From: an uncultured Collinsella sp.
GTDB lineage: Bacteria > Actinomycetota > Coriobacteriia > Coriobacteriales > Coriobacteriaceae
DNA: 13,705 bases
Direction of reading: 5' to 3'
Assembly: GCA_900541285.1 (NCBI GenBank)
Contig: UQJA01000050.1
Coordinates: 1 to 13,705, forward strand
The notes beneath the pieces were generated by a model. It had not been told where the DNA came from. It saw only the letters and a list, made by a program, of their open reading frames with translations, and made no database searches. Position 1 is the first letter of the stretch, and every line of letters starts with the position of its first letter. Of this stretch, positions 7,406-13,705 are shown in pieces. Both the position numbers and the translations under genes were made by a program.

Positions 7406-7446
7406 AAAACCACCACAAAGGTGCCTGTCCCCTTTGCGGTGGTTTT
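7406..7446 (-). terminator. Strong hairpin terminator after the glycosyltransferase; REP-like
   Basis: Arms 7406-7421 and 7431-7446 pair over 16 positions with one mismatch, with a 9-nt loop. On the minus strand the hairpin runs into TTTTTGCTTTT, giving a good intrinsic terminator 9 nt after the glycosyltransferase stop codon. The inner part reads GGTGCCTGTCCCC on the plus strand. From memory this resembles a palindromic repeat scattered through many bacterial genomes, often linked to REP-associated tyrosine transposases. Only one copy occurs in this window, so the repeat identity is a guess while the terminator call is direct. Confidence 0.8.
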
Positions 7447-7454
7447 GGTCGTGG

Positions 7455-8750
7455 TTATTTGGCGCCTTGCATGACCTCGTCAAGGGTAACGTTGACGGCG
7501 TGCTGCGTCGGCACCCAGTCGACCTTCAGGAACAGCGCGGCCACCGTGATGGGGATATAGCTGAACATAAAGATCGGGAAGGTAAACAGGTTGGTCACCA
7601 AACGCCACTTTTGCGCGCAATGAATGTGCTTGTACTCGAAGATGGTCGTGAGTAGCGCCAGGATAAAGAAGGTCTGGTACATCATCGCGAAGGTCATAAT
7701 GAGCGAGGCGGCACAAGCCTGCATCTCGACCTCGGTGGCCAAAAAGCCGTGCGAAAGACCGCCCACGATCAGGAAGGTGGCGTTGGCGAGCATGGAGATC
7801 AGGGACAGCAGCATGCCCGGAGCGATGGTCATAAACATGTCGTAGGCGGCAAAACGATGGTAGCGGAAGGTCGATTTGACCAGGTGCTTACCGTAAGTAA
7901 AGAACACCTGGTAGAAGCCCTTAGTCCAACGCATACGCTGCTTCCAGGAAGCCTTGAACGTCACGGGTTGCTCGTCAAAGAACTCCGCCGGTGCATAGCC
8001 AATGCGAATGCCGTGAATGGCGCAGAACGTGGTGAACTGGATGTCCTCGGTCAGCGTGTGGAACTGCCAGCCGTGCATGCCCTCAATAACACTGGCGGAG
8101 ATGAGGTAGCCCGAACCCGAAACGGCGCAGGACGTCTTACAGATATTGCGCGCGTTGTTGAGAAAGCGCGCCTCGCGCAGGTACCAAGTAGCATTAGCTG
8201 CCGAGATCCACGAGCTGCCAAAATTCTTGGAGTTACGATAGCTCGTGACCACATGAAAGCCCTGGTCAAAGGCATCATTCATCTTGGAGACGTAATCGCG
8301 GGAGATAACGTTGTCGGCGTCGAAGATAAAGTAGCCCTCAAACGTATCGGGATACTCGTTGAGAATGCGATCGAAACCAAAGTCCATGACCCAACTCTTG
8401 CCCTTGCGGGCCAGGTCATTGCGCTCGTAAACAATGGCACCGGCCTCGCGCGCGAGCTGCGCGGTGTTGTCGGTGCAGGCGTCGGCAACGACAAAGACCT
8501 CGATGAGCTCGGACGGATAGTCCTGGTCCTTAATGGAGCGTACGAGATTGGCAATTACGGCTTCCTCGTTATGCGCCGCAATAAAGAAGGCATAGCGGTG
8601 GAGTTTTTTGGCCTTGGGAGGCGCGACCTCGCCACGGAGAGCGCCGATGACAAAGAAGACCACCTGGTACAGAAAGCAGACCGTGAGCAGCGTGACGACA
8701 ATCTGGTTGAAGATCACGATGGGCGTGTTAGTTTGTAAAAAGGCGAGCAT
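7455..8750 (-). CDS. Membrane-bound family 2 glycosyltransferase (processive type)
   Basis: A 431-residue enzyme with an N-terminal helix (residues about 10-36), a cytosolic GT-A domain and at least three helices at the C-terminus (from about residue 303). It should move sugar from a nucleotide-sugar to a lipid or a growing glycan. Visible motifs are AAHNEEAVIANLVRS (58-72), FVVADACTDNT (86-95), FDADN (143-147, the metal-binding DxD), TED (234-236, catalytic base region) and QRMRW (271-275). These put it with cellulose/chitin/hyaluronan-synthase-like GT2 enzymes. There is no PilZ domain. The ATG at 8750 has GGGAG about 6 nt upstream. A separate promoter (8785-8814) precedes it and a strong terminator follows, so it is probably a single-gene unit, perhaps also read from rluD. 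Sugar and product are unknown. Confidence 0.9.
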   Translation of the reverse strand: MLAFLQTNTPIVIFNQIVVTLLTVCFLYQVVFFVIGALRGEVAPPKAKKLHRYAFFIAAHNEEAVIANLVRSIKDQDYPSELIEVFVVADACTDNTAQLAREAGAIVYERNDLARKGKSWVMDFGFDRILNEYPDTFEGYFIFDADNVISRDYVSKMNDAFDQGFHVVTSYRNSKNFGSSWISAANATWYLREARFLNNARNICKTSCAVSGSGYLISASVIEGMHGWQFHTLTEDIQFTTFCAIHGIRIGYAPAEFFDEQPVTFKASWKQRMRWTKGFYQVFFTYGKHLVKSTFRYHRFAAYDMFMTIAPGMLLSLISMLANATFLIVGGLSHGFLATEVEMQACAASLIMTFAMMYQTFFILALLTTIFEYKHIHCAQKWRLVTNLFTFPIFMFSYIPITVAALFLKVDWVPTQHAVNVTLDEVMQGAK

Positions 8751-8784
8751 GCAGGCTCCCAGGAACGCGTTACGTAAACAAACG

Positions 8785-8814
8785 TATATATTACCGTAGG
8801 GTGACCGAGTTCAA
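8785..8814 (-). promoter_or_regulatory. Probable promoter of the glycosyltransferase gene
   Basis: TTGAAC (8814-8809) and TATATA (8790-8785) on the minus strand are 18 nt apart (17 nt if ATATAT is taken). The element lies 35-64 nt ahead of the ATG in the only intergenic gap here. There is no terminator between rluD and this promoter, so the gene may also receive read-through. Confidence 0.5.
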
Positions 8815-8832
8815 GAAACCACCTAATACTGG

Positions 8833-9846
8833 CTAGGCTTCGAGAAGACCGAGTTGCGGAACGATTTCGTCGCCGGCAGCGGTGCGGCCAAGCGAGCGCG
8901 GGGCCAGGTCGTCAAGAACCGCAGCGAGATCCCACGGCAGCTCGTCGCGACACTCAATGCGCTCCCCCGTCACGGGATGGTCGAATGCGACGCGCCAAGA
9001 ATGAAGGAATTGCCTGGTCAGGCCCTGATCGGCGCGGGCATCGCACTTGCCGTAGAGCGGATCGCCCACGCAGGCGTGGTTGATATGGCGCATATGCACG
9101 CGAATCTGATGTGTGCGGCCCGTAAACAGGTGGCACTCGACGAGCGTGTAGCCGTCGTCAAAACGCGTGGAATCAAAGCGCTCAAGGACCTTAAAGGTCG
9201 TAATGGCCTGGCGCGCGAAAGGATCGTCCGAAACCGCCATCTTGACACGGTCACGCGTAGAACGGGCAATGCCGGTGTTGATGGTGCCCTCATCCATAGC
9301 GATATGACCGTGAACGAGCGTAATGTAGCGGCGGTCGAGCGTGCGCGTACGGATAAGATTTTGGAGCGCGCGCTGGGTGTCGTCGTCCTTGGCCGCAAGC
9401 ATAAGACCCGAGGTATCGCGATCCAAACGATGCACGATACCGGGGCGGTCCTCGCCCTGCACGGTGCCCAGATGGTCGATACCACAGTGATAGACCAGGG
9501 CATTCGCGAGCGTACCGCTCTCATGACCATGCGCAGGATGGCACACCAGGCCGCGCTGCTTGGAGAGCACAATGAGATAGTCGTCCTCAAAGCGAATGTC
9601 GAGCGGGATGGCTTCGGGAATCACATCGGTGGGATCGTGCGGCTCGGGCAGATCGACCGAAATACGGTCGCCGGCTCGCACGGCGTACTTTTTGGACAGG
9701 CAGGTCTCGCCATTGACGCATACGGCACCGCCCTCAATCAGATGCGCGCAGGCAGAGCGCGTAGGGCAGCCGTCATTGGCGCCCAGATAGGCGTCAAGAC
9801 GCTGACCAGCGGCATCGTCGGTAACAAGGATATGGATGTCGGCCAT
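8833..9846 (-). CDS. rluD: RluA/RluD-family 23S rRNA pseudouridine synthase
   Basis: A 337-residue RNA-modifying enzyme that converts uridines to pseudouridine, most likely in 23S rRNA. An N-terminal S4 RNA-binding domain occupies residues about 14-62 (RLDAYLGAN to VRAGDRISVD). The catalytic signature HRLDRDTSGLML starts at 139, with D142 the expected nucleophile. GRTHQIRVHMRHINHACVGDP is the second conserved family block. Length and S4 domain favour the RluD/YlyB type over RluA or RluC, but the target sites cannot be read from sequence. Its ATG overlaps the lspA stop by one base (TAATG at 9848-9844). The lspA-rluD pair is a common arrangement in Gram-positive genomes. Confidence 0.93.
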   Translation of the reverse strand: MADIHILVTDDAAGQRLDAYLGANDGCPTRSACAHLIEGGAVCVNGETCLSKKYAVRAGDRISVDLPEPHDPTDVIPEAIPLDIRFEDDYLIVLSKQRGLVCHPAHGHESGTLANALVYHCGIDHLGTVQGEDRPGIVHRLDRDTSGLMLAAKDDDTQRALQNLIRTRTLDRRYITLVHGHIAMDEGTINTGIARSTRDRVKMAVSDDPFARQAITTFKVLERFDSTRFDDGYTLVECHLFTGRTHQIRVHMRHINHACVGDPLYGKCDARADQGLTRQFLHSWRVAFDHPVTGERIECRDELPWDLAAVLDDLAPRSLGRTAAGDEIVPQLGLLEA

Positions 9847-10445
9847 TAGCGCTCATTCCTTTCGCGGATCTTGCGGGCACGCTCCCCACGCTGCTTGGCT
9901 TTGCGCTTGGCGCGGGCCTCATCACGGGCATTGAGCTCGGCAGTCGCGTCGACATCACGGGCCGCAGGGCTCAAGAACATGTAGCCGATGAGGGCAAGCA
10001 CGACACCTACGGTGATGCCGATATCGGCCACGTTAAAGACGGGGAAGTCGATGAAGGTGGTGGCAATAAAATCGGTCACGAAGCCAAAGACAAGGCGATC
10101 GATCGCGTTGCCGATAGCGCCGCCCGCGACCATAGCCATGCCCACAACCTCAAGATGGGCGAGCTGGGATGCACGAACGAGGTACACGGCGATAGCGATA
10201 ATGACCGCCAACGCCAGCACGGCAAACGCGATGCCATGCCCCTCGCCCATGCTAAAGGCAGCACCGATATTGCGGACAAACAGGAAGTCGATCACGCCGG
10301 GGATGACGGTCACATGCAGTGCATCGCCCACGGCACGAACCGCAAGCTTGGTCAACTGGTCAACAAGCAGCACAACCAGCGCCACCCCACCAGCAACACC
10401 CAACCGCCAACGCAAAGGCGGCGTCATATCCCCAGTACGACCCAA
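9846..10445 (-). CDS. lspA: Lipoprotein signal peptidase (signal peptidase II)
   Basis: An aspartic protease of the cytoplasmic membrane that removes signal peptides from diacylglyceryl-modified prolipoproteins. Four hydrophobic helices are seen (residues about 15-38, 69-91, 97-113, 140-160). The catalytic dyad is D116 in GNAIDR and D141 in FNVAD; NIGAAFS (59-65) is the conserved loop. At 199 residues it is longer than the typical 150-170, because of a highly basic C-terminal tail (ARAKRKAKQRGERARKIRERNER region) that should lie in the cytoplasm. The TTG at 10445 is preferred because AGGGGA lies about 6 nt upstream. The alternative ATG at 10427 has a G-rich stretch too close to it. It is followed by rluD with a one-base overlap. 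Confidence 0.95.
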   Translation of the reverse strand: MGRTGDMTPPLRWRLGVAGGVALVVLLVDQLTKLAVRAVGDALHVTVIPGVIDFLFVRNIGAAFSMGEGHGIAFAVLALAVIIAIAVYLVRASQLAHLEVVGMAMVAGGAIGNAIDRLVFGFVTDFIATTFIDFPVFNVADIGITVGVVLALIGYMFLSPAARDVDATAELNARDEARAKRKAKQRGERARKIRERNER

Positions 10446-10563
10446 AGAAATCCCCTACCCTCAAGAACTCGAAATCCGTTTAACGCAATTAACCATCTTA
10501 TATTGCCACACGCAGAACGCACGACATATCCACCAACGCAAGCGAAATAACCAGCATAAAACG

Positions 10564-10597
10564 AAAGCGACATTCCGAATAACGGAATGCCGCTTTT
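10564..10597 (-). terminator. Rho-independent terminator downstream of ileS
   Basis: On the minus strand AGCGGCATTCCG and CGGAATGTCGCT form a 12-bp stem with one G-U pair and a 5-nt loop, followed by TTCGTTTTATG. It lies about 70 nt after the ileS stop codon. On the plus strand the same spot becomes an A-C mismatch, so it is tuned for the minus strand. The rest of the 220-nt gap to lspA (10446-10563) holds an AT-rich TATAAG near 10501-10496 on the minus strand as a possible -10 box for lspA, but no clear -35, and I see no gene in it. Confidence 0.7.
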
Positions 10598-10666
10598 ATT
10601 CAGCGGAGCAAATGGGCCGAAGGCGTCCAAATTCTCCCAATAACTAAAATGCCGAGTTACCGTGCC

Positions 10667-13429
10667 TTAAAGGGCATTCGCGCAGCGCTTGCAGATATGT
10701 GCGTGGCCGTTGTACTCGCCGACGGTGGTGCGGTAGTTCCAGCAACGGTCGCAGCACTCGCCCTCGGCTGCCTCGATGGCAACGGAGAGTTCCTCGCCCT
10801 GGGTCAGCTCAACATCGGAGACGATGTAGAACTCGGCCAGGTCGACGGCCTTATCACCGGTCAGCAGCGCGTACATCTCGGCGGGAACGGCCGCCTTGAC
10901 GCGGACCTGCTGGCTCTTGGTGAAGGTACCGGCGGAGCGGGCATCCTCAAGGGCCTTGGTCACGGCGCTACGGAGCTCGAGTGAAGCCTCGAGCACGCCC
11001 TCAAACTCATTGGCCTCGTCGAACGTGATGGGCGACTTGTACCAATCGAGCAGCGCGGCATACTTCTGGTGATCGACGCAGCCGGCGGGCGCATAGGCCA
11101 TGGCCTCGTCGACCGTGTAGGACAGGATCGGCTGAAGGTCGCGCATGAGCATCGAGAAGAGCTCGGCCAGCACGGTCTGGGCGCTGCGGCGCTCGAGCGA
11201 GCCGGGCTTCTCACAGTACAGACGGTCCTTCAGAGCGTCGAGGTACACGTTGGAGAGCTCGGTAACCACAAAGTCGTAGAGCGCACGGTAGGCGCGCGGG
11301 AACTCATAGCTGGCATAGGCGTCGTCGACCTCGGCCTGGACCTGGGTCAGACGGGCAACCATGAGCTTGTCGAGCGGCAACAGGTCGGCAAAGGCGACGC
11401 CGTCGGTCTCGGGCTCAAACTGACCCTCGAGCTCGGAGAGCAAGAAGCGCAGCGTGTTGCGGAAACGACGGTAGGCATCAGACGTACGGGCGAGAATCTC
11501 GTGGTCGATGGAAACGTCGGAGCTGGTGTCGACCGAGGCGACCCACAGGCGAATGATGTCAGCGCCCATCTCGTCGCAGACCTTGTTGGGGTCGATGACG
11601 TTGCCGAGCGACTTGGACATCTTGCGGCCCTGGCCGTCGAGCGTGAAGCCCTGCGAGACGACCGCCTTGTACGGAGCATGGCCGTTGGCACCCACCGAGG
11701 TGAGCAGCGAGCTCTGGAACCAACCGCGGTGCTGGTCGGAGCCCTCGAGGTACACATCCGCCGGATACTCCAGCTCGGGACGGTACTCGCAGACGGCCTT
11801 CCAGGAGACGCCGGAATCCCACCACACGTCGAGGATGTCCTTATCTGCCTTGAGGTGATGGCCGCCGCACTTGGGGCAGACGCAGGCCTCGCCCAGGTAA
11901 CTCTCGGGAGCGTCGGTGAACCAGGCGTCGGAGCCCTTCTCGTGGAAGAGCTTGATGACTGCGTCGAGCGTAGCGTCGTTCATGACCTTCTCGCCGCAGT
12001 CGGCGCAGGTGTAGCTGGGGATAGGCACGCCCCAGTTGCGCTGACGGCTGATGCACCAGTCGGGACGCTGCTCGACCATGGCGCCGATGCGGTTGGCGGC
12101 GTGGGCCGGATACCACTTGACGTTCTCGCGGACCTCTTTGCCAGCCTGCTCGCGCAAACCGGTCTTGTCCATCGAGACAAACCACTGGTCGGTAGCACGG
12201 AAGAGCACCGGGTGCTTGCAGCGCCAGCAGTGCGGATAGCTGTGCGTGATCTTCTTCTCGAGGACCAGGGTGCCACGCTCGCGCAGGAACTCGATGATGT
12301 GCGGGTTGGCCTCATCGGTGTCCATACCGCTGAAGGGGCCACCGGTACCAAACTCCTCGCCGTTGTAGAACTTGCCGTCGTCATCGACCGGCATGCAGAT
12401 GTCGGTAATGCCCTCCTTGAGGCAGGCAAAGTAGTCGTCGACGCCGTGGCCGGGCGAGTTGTGGACGATACCGGTACCGTCATCGACACCGACGTAATCG
12501 GCCAGCAGCGCCACGCCCTCAACACCGTCAAAGATCGGCTGCCTGTAGTGGATGTGGTGGAAGGTCTCGGCGGGAACCACATAGGGCTTACCGTCGACCA
12601 TAACCGGGGTGTACTCCCAGCCAAACTCCTCGCAGCACTTGGGAGCCAGGTCCTCGAGCATGACCTCGGCACGGCCCTCGTGCTCAACGGCGACATAGGC
12701 GGCGCCGGGCTTAAGGGAAACGGCCTGGTCGGAGGGGATGGTCCACGGCGTGGTCGTCCAAACCAGAATTTTCATGCCGTTTTCCAGCTTGAACAAAACG
12801 GTGATGGCGGTATCGGTTTTGTCCTGATAGCCCTGGTTGACCTCAAAGTTGGAAAGCGGGGTTTCCGCCGCCCAGGAATAAGGCAGCACGCGGAAATCTT
12901 CATAAATCAGCCCCTTGTCGTAAAGATCCTTAAAATTGTGAATGACGCTTTCCATAAACGGCAGATCCATGGTTTTGTAATCGTGGGAAAAGTCTACCCA
13001 GCGGCCGATCCGCTTGAACATATCAACCCAGATGTTGGAATATTTCAGTACGTCCTGACGGCAGAAATTGTTGAATTTTTCAACCCCGAACTCTTCGATC
13101 TGTTTGCGGCCGGAAACACCGAGCTGCTTTTCCGCCGACATTTCGGCCGGCAGACCGTGGCAGTCCCAGCCCAGGCGGCGTTCAACCTTTTTGCCGCTCA
13201 TGGTCTGAAAACGGGCAACCACATCTTTGACATAAGATACCATGATGTGTCCGTAGTGAGGGGTGCCGTTGGCAAACGGCGGTCCGTCATAAAAAACGAA
13301 CTCGGCCGCGCCATCGCGGTTATGAACCGATTTCTCAAAGGTTTTGTCTTCTTCCCAGAATTTGAGAACACGTTTTTCCAGTTCGGCAAAATCCGGTTTT
13401 GCCTGTTGTTCAGCATAATGTTTCGTCAT
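10667..13429 (-). CDS. ileS: Isoleucine--tRNA ligase, hybrid of a type 2 N-terminus and a type 1 body
   Basis: The open frame gives 920 residues and all class I landmarks of IleRS, but from two lineages. Residues 1 to about 223 are type 2: GPPFANGTPHYGHIM (HIGH motif as HYGH, 58-61), RRLGWDCHGLPAEM, then SGRKQIEEFGVEKFN, closest in my memory to Rickettsia-like alphaproteobacterial IleRS. From W224 (WTTTPWT) on it is type 1: editing-domain HNSPGHGVDDY, GWFQSSLLTS, KMSKS at 603-607, and the C-terminal zinc site C893/C896/C913/C916. The codon habit switches at the same place. Of 18 Glu codons before the join 14 are GAA; the first nine after it are all GAG. A real type 2 enzyme would be over 1,000 residues. 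The ATG at 13429 has only AAGGTG 9 nt upstream. The body downstream of the join, with terminator, lspA and rluD, fits the rest of the window. The N-terminal part probably does not belong to this genome. Confidence 0.9.
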   Translation of the reverse strand: MTKHYAEQQAKPDFAELEKRVLKFWEEDKTFEKSVHNRDGAAEFVFYDGPPFANGTPHYGHIMVSYVKDVVARFQTMSGKKVERRLGWDCHGLPAEMSAEKQLGVSGRKQIEEFGVEKFNNFCRQDVLKYSNIWVDMFKRIGRWVDFSHDYKTMDLPFMESVIHNFKDLYDKGLIYEDFRVLPYSWAAETPLSNFEVNQGYQDKTDTAITVLFKLENGMKILVWTTTPWTIPSDQAVSLKPGAAYVAVEHEGRAEVMLEDLAPKCCEEFGWEYTPVMVDGKPYVVPAETFHHIHYRQPIFDGVEGVALLADYVGVDDGTGIVHNSPGHGVDDYFACLKEGITDICMPVDDDGKFYNGEEFGTGGPFSGMDTDEANPHIIEFLRERGTLVLEKKITHSYPHCWRCKHPVLFRATDQWFVSMDKTGLREQAGKEVRENVKWYPAHAANRIGAMVEQRPDWCISRQRNWGVPIPSYTCADCGEKVMNDATLDAVIKLFHEKGSDAWFTDAPESYLGEACVCPKCGGHHLKADKDILDVWWDSGVSWKAVCEYRPELEYPADVYLEGSDQHRGWFQSSLLTSVGANGHAPYKAVVSQGFTLDGQGRKMSKSLGNVIDPNKVCDEMGADIIRLWVASVDTSSDVSIDHEILARTSDAYRRFRNTLRFLLSELEGQFEPETDGVAFADLLPLDKLMVARLTQVQAEVDDAYASYEFPRAYRALYDFVVTELSNVYLDALKDRLYCEKPGSLERRSAQTVLAELFSMLMRDLQPILSYTVDEAMAYAPAGCVDHQKYAALLDWYKSPITFDEANEFEGVLEASLELRSAVTKALEDARSAGTFTKSQQVRVKAAVPAEMYALLTGDKAVDLAEFYIVSDVELTQGEELSVAIEAAEGECCDRCWNYRTTVGEYNGHAHICKRCANAL
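12735..12770 (-). other. ileS: Junction between two IleRS lineages at the WTTTPWT codons
   Basis: The switch falls within or next to the codons for residues about 221-232 (LVWTTTPWTIPS), the threonine-rich entry to the editing domain. It is nearly invariant in both IleRS types, so two unrelated genes can share a short near-identical DNA stretch here. The exact breakpoint cannot be fixed by eye. Confidence 0.75.
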
Positions 13430-13503
13430 TAATCCAACACCTTAAATTTCTGCTATGGTTTTTAATTTGATTTCGATTTAGAAAATTTTGAATTTTTATG
13501 TGC

Positions 13504-13533
13504 AAAAAAGTATAATCCCCTTAGGGGATAATA
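13504..13533 (-). terminator. Terminator-like hairpin in the leader of the type 2 ileS end
   Basis: On the minus strand TATTATCCCC, loop TAA, GGGGATTATA pair over 10 positions with one mismatch and are followed by CTTTTTT. This is the shape of a rho-independent terminator. It lies about 75 nt before the ileS start codon and about 60 nt after a possible promoter (13601-13629). It could end an upstream transcript or act as an attenuator. It is not oriented to work on the plus strand. Confidence 0.6.
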
Positions 13534-13600
13534 ATGAAAAAGGAATGTATCAAAAAACTGCACATAAACAAAAACCCTGCGGTAAAACTTACAGCTTGTT

Positions 13601-13629
13601 AATGTAATACAACAACTCCGCCGAGTCAA
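13601..13629 (-). promoter_or_regulatory. Possible promoter ahead of the type 2 ileS end
   Basis: On the minus strand TTGACT (13629-13624), a 17-nt spacer and TACATT (13606-13601) match the sigma-70 consensus well. A start near 13,594 would give a leader of about 165 nt containing the terminator-like hairpin at 13504-13533. Read by eye only. Confidence 0.4.
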
Positions 13630-13705
13630 GCGCTTATGTCATCGGCTTTCACCGACTGCCTCTTCCCGCGGCCGGTCCGTTTCCGCAATCGGGCGAATCA
13701 CCCGG

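Larger units (their letters stand above)
12771..13705. other. Segment of different origin (alphaproteobacterial-like, probable chimera)
   Basis: From the ileS junction to the right edge, base composition and codon use differ from everything to the left. Codons favour GAA, AAA, TTT and TAT, while 13430-13600 is strongly AT-rich with A- and T-runs not seen between other genes in the window. The coding part is the type 2 IleRS N-terminus. The final ~70 bases turn GC-rich again, but no gene can be recognised with confidence in 13,603-13,705. Confidence 0.75.

Noticed and set aside
8815..8850. Imperfect palindrome after rluD (CCTA...TAGG) as a terminator
   Set aside because: Stem too short and no T-run follows on the minus strand.
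10424..10630. Minus-strand 68-codon ORF in the ileS-lspA gap
   Set aside because: It runs through the ileS terminator hairpin and overlaps the lspA start in another frame, with no ribosome-binding site.
11069..13432. 787-codon plus-strand open frame opposite ileS
   Set aside because: Antisense shadow of ileS in GC-skewed codons; it crosses the lineage junction unchanged only because the sense frame does, and shows no protein-family features.
13534..13602. Plus-strand 22-codon ORF right after the hairpin (MKKECIKKLH...)
   Set aside because: AT-rich intergenic DNA with chance Lys-rich codons and no Shine-Dalgarno; the hairpin is oriented as a minus-strand terminator.
13639..13704. Minus-strand open stretch ending in TGA, possible C-terminus of a gene upstream of ileS (RibF would be the expected neighbour in many proteobacteria)
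   Set aside because: Only 21 codons are visible and the residues do not resemble the RibF C-terminus I know. It is as likely to be non-coding.
13636..13705. Plus-strand ATG open to the right edge
   Set aside because: Only 23 codons, no ribosome-binding site and no recognisable protein; it overlaps the opposite-strand open stretch and cannot be judged.

Overview
Most of this window (about 1-12,740) looks like chromosome from a moderately GC-rich, low-redundancy actinobacterium. The protein set and codon habits best fit a gut Coriobacteriia member, probably Collinsella-like. That assignment is from memory of the families, not from a search. Almost every gene lies on the minus strand, so transcription runs from high to low coordinates. 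The exception is one small membrane-protein gene at 756-995.

Layout from the left: the 5' part of alaS (1-557) with its own promoter and an upstream terminator. Next is an AT-richer pocket holding the plus-strand 79-aa membrane protein. A tightly coupled stress-type operon follows, in transcription order: DUF948 membrane protein (4161-3574), RsbW-like anti-sigma protein (3581-3204), SigB/SigF-family sigma factor (3202-2411) and AI-2E family transporter (2414-1002). Then come rarA (replication-fork AAA+ ATPase), a dGTPase-like HD hydrolase and a minimal prepilin peptidase. A strong hairpin terminator at 7406-7446 separates these from a membrane GT2 glycosyltransferase. After that come rluD-type pseudouridine synthase and lspA (one-base overlap), and an ileS gene with its own terminator.

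The most important observation is that ileS (10667-13429) is a hybrid. Its first ~223 codons are of the type 2 IleRS kind found in alphaproteobacteria such as Rickettsia, with a PPFANG..HYGH signature and GAA/AAA codon preference. From the WTTTPWT motif onward it is an ordinary type 1 bacterial IleRS with KMSKS, a C-terminal four-Cys zinc site and GAG/AAG codon preference. The non-coding DNA beyond the start codon (13430-13705) also differs in base composition. The simplest reading is that about 12,740-13,705 belongs to a different genome, joined through the conserved WTTTPWT codons (an assembly or library chimera). A true recombinant gene is the less likely alternative.

No defence system, CRISPR array, complete mobile element or clearly new multi-gene system was found. 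Worth a second look are the degenerate anti-sigma factor in the sigma operon, the prepilin-peptidase gene starting directly behind a strong terminator, the REP-like hairpin, and a terminator-like hairpin in the leader of the foreign ileS end.
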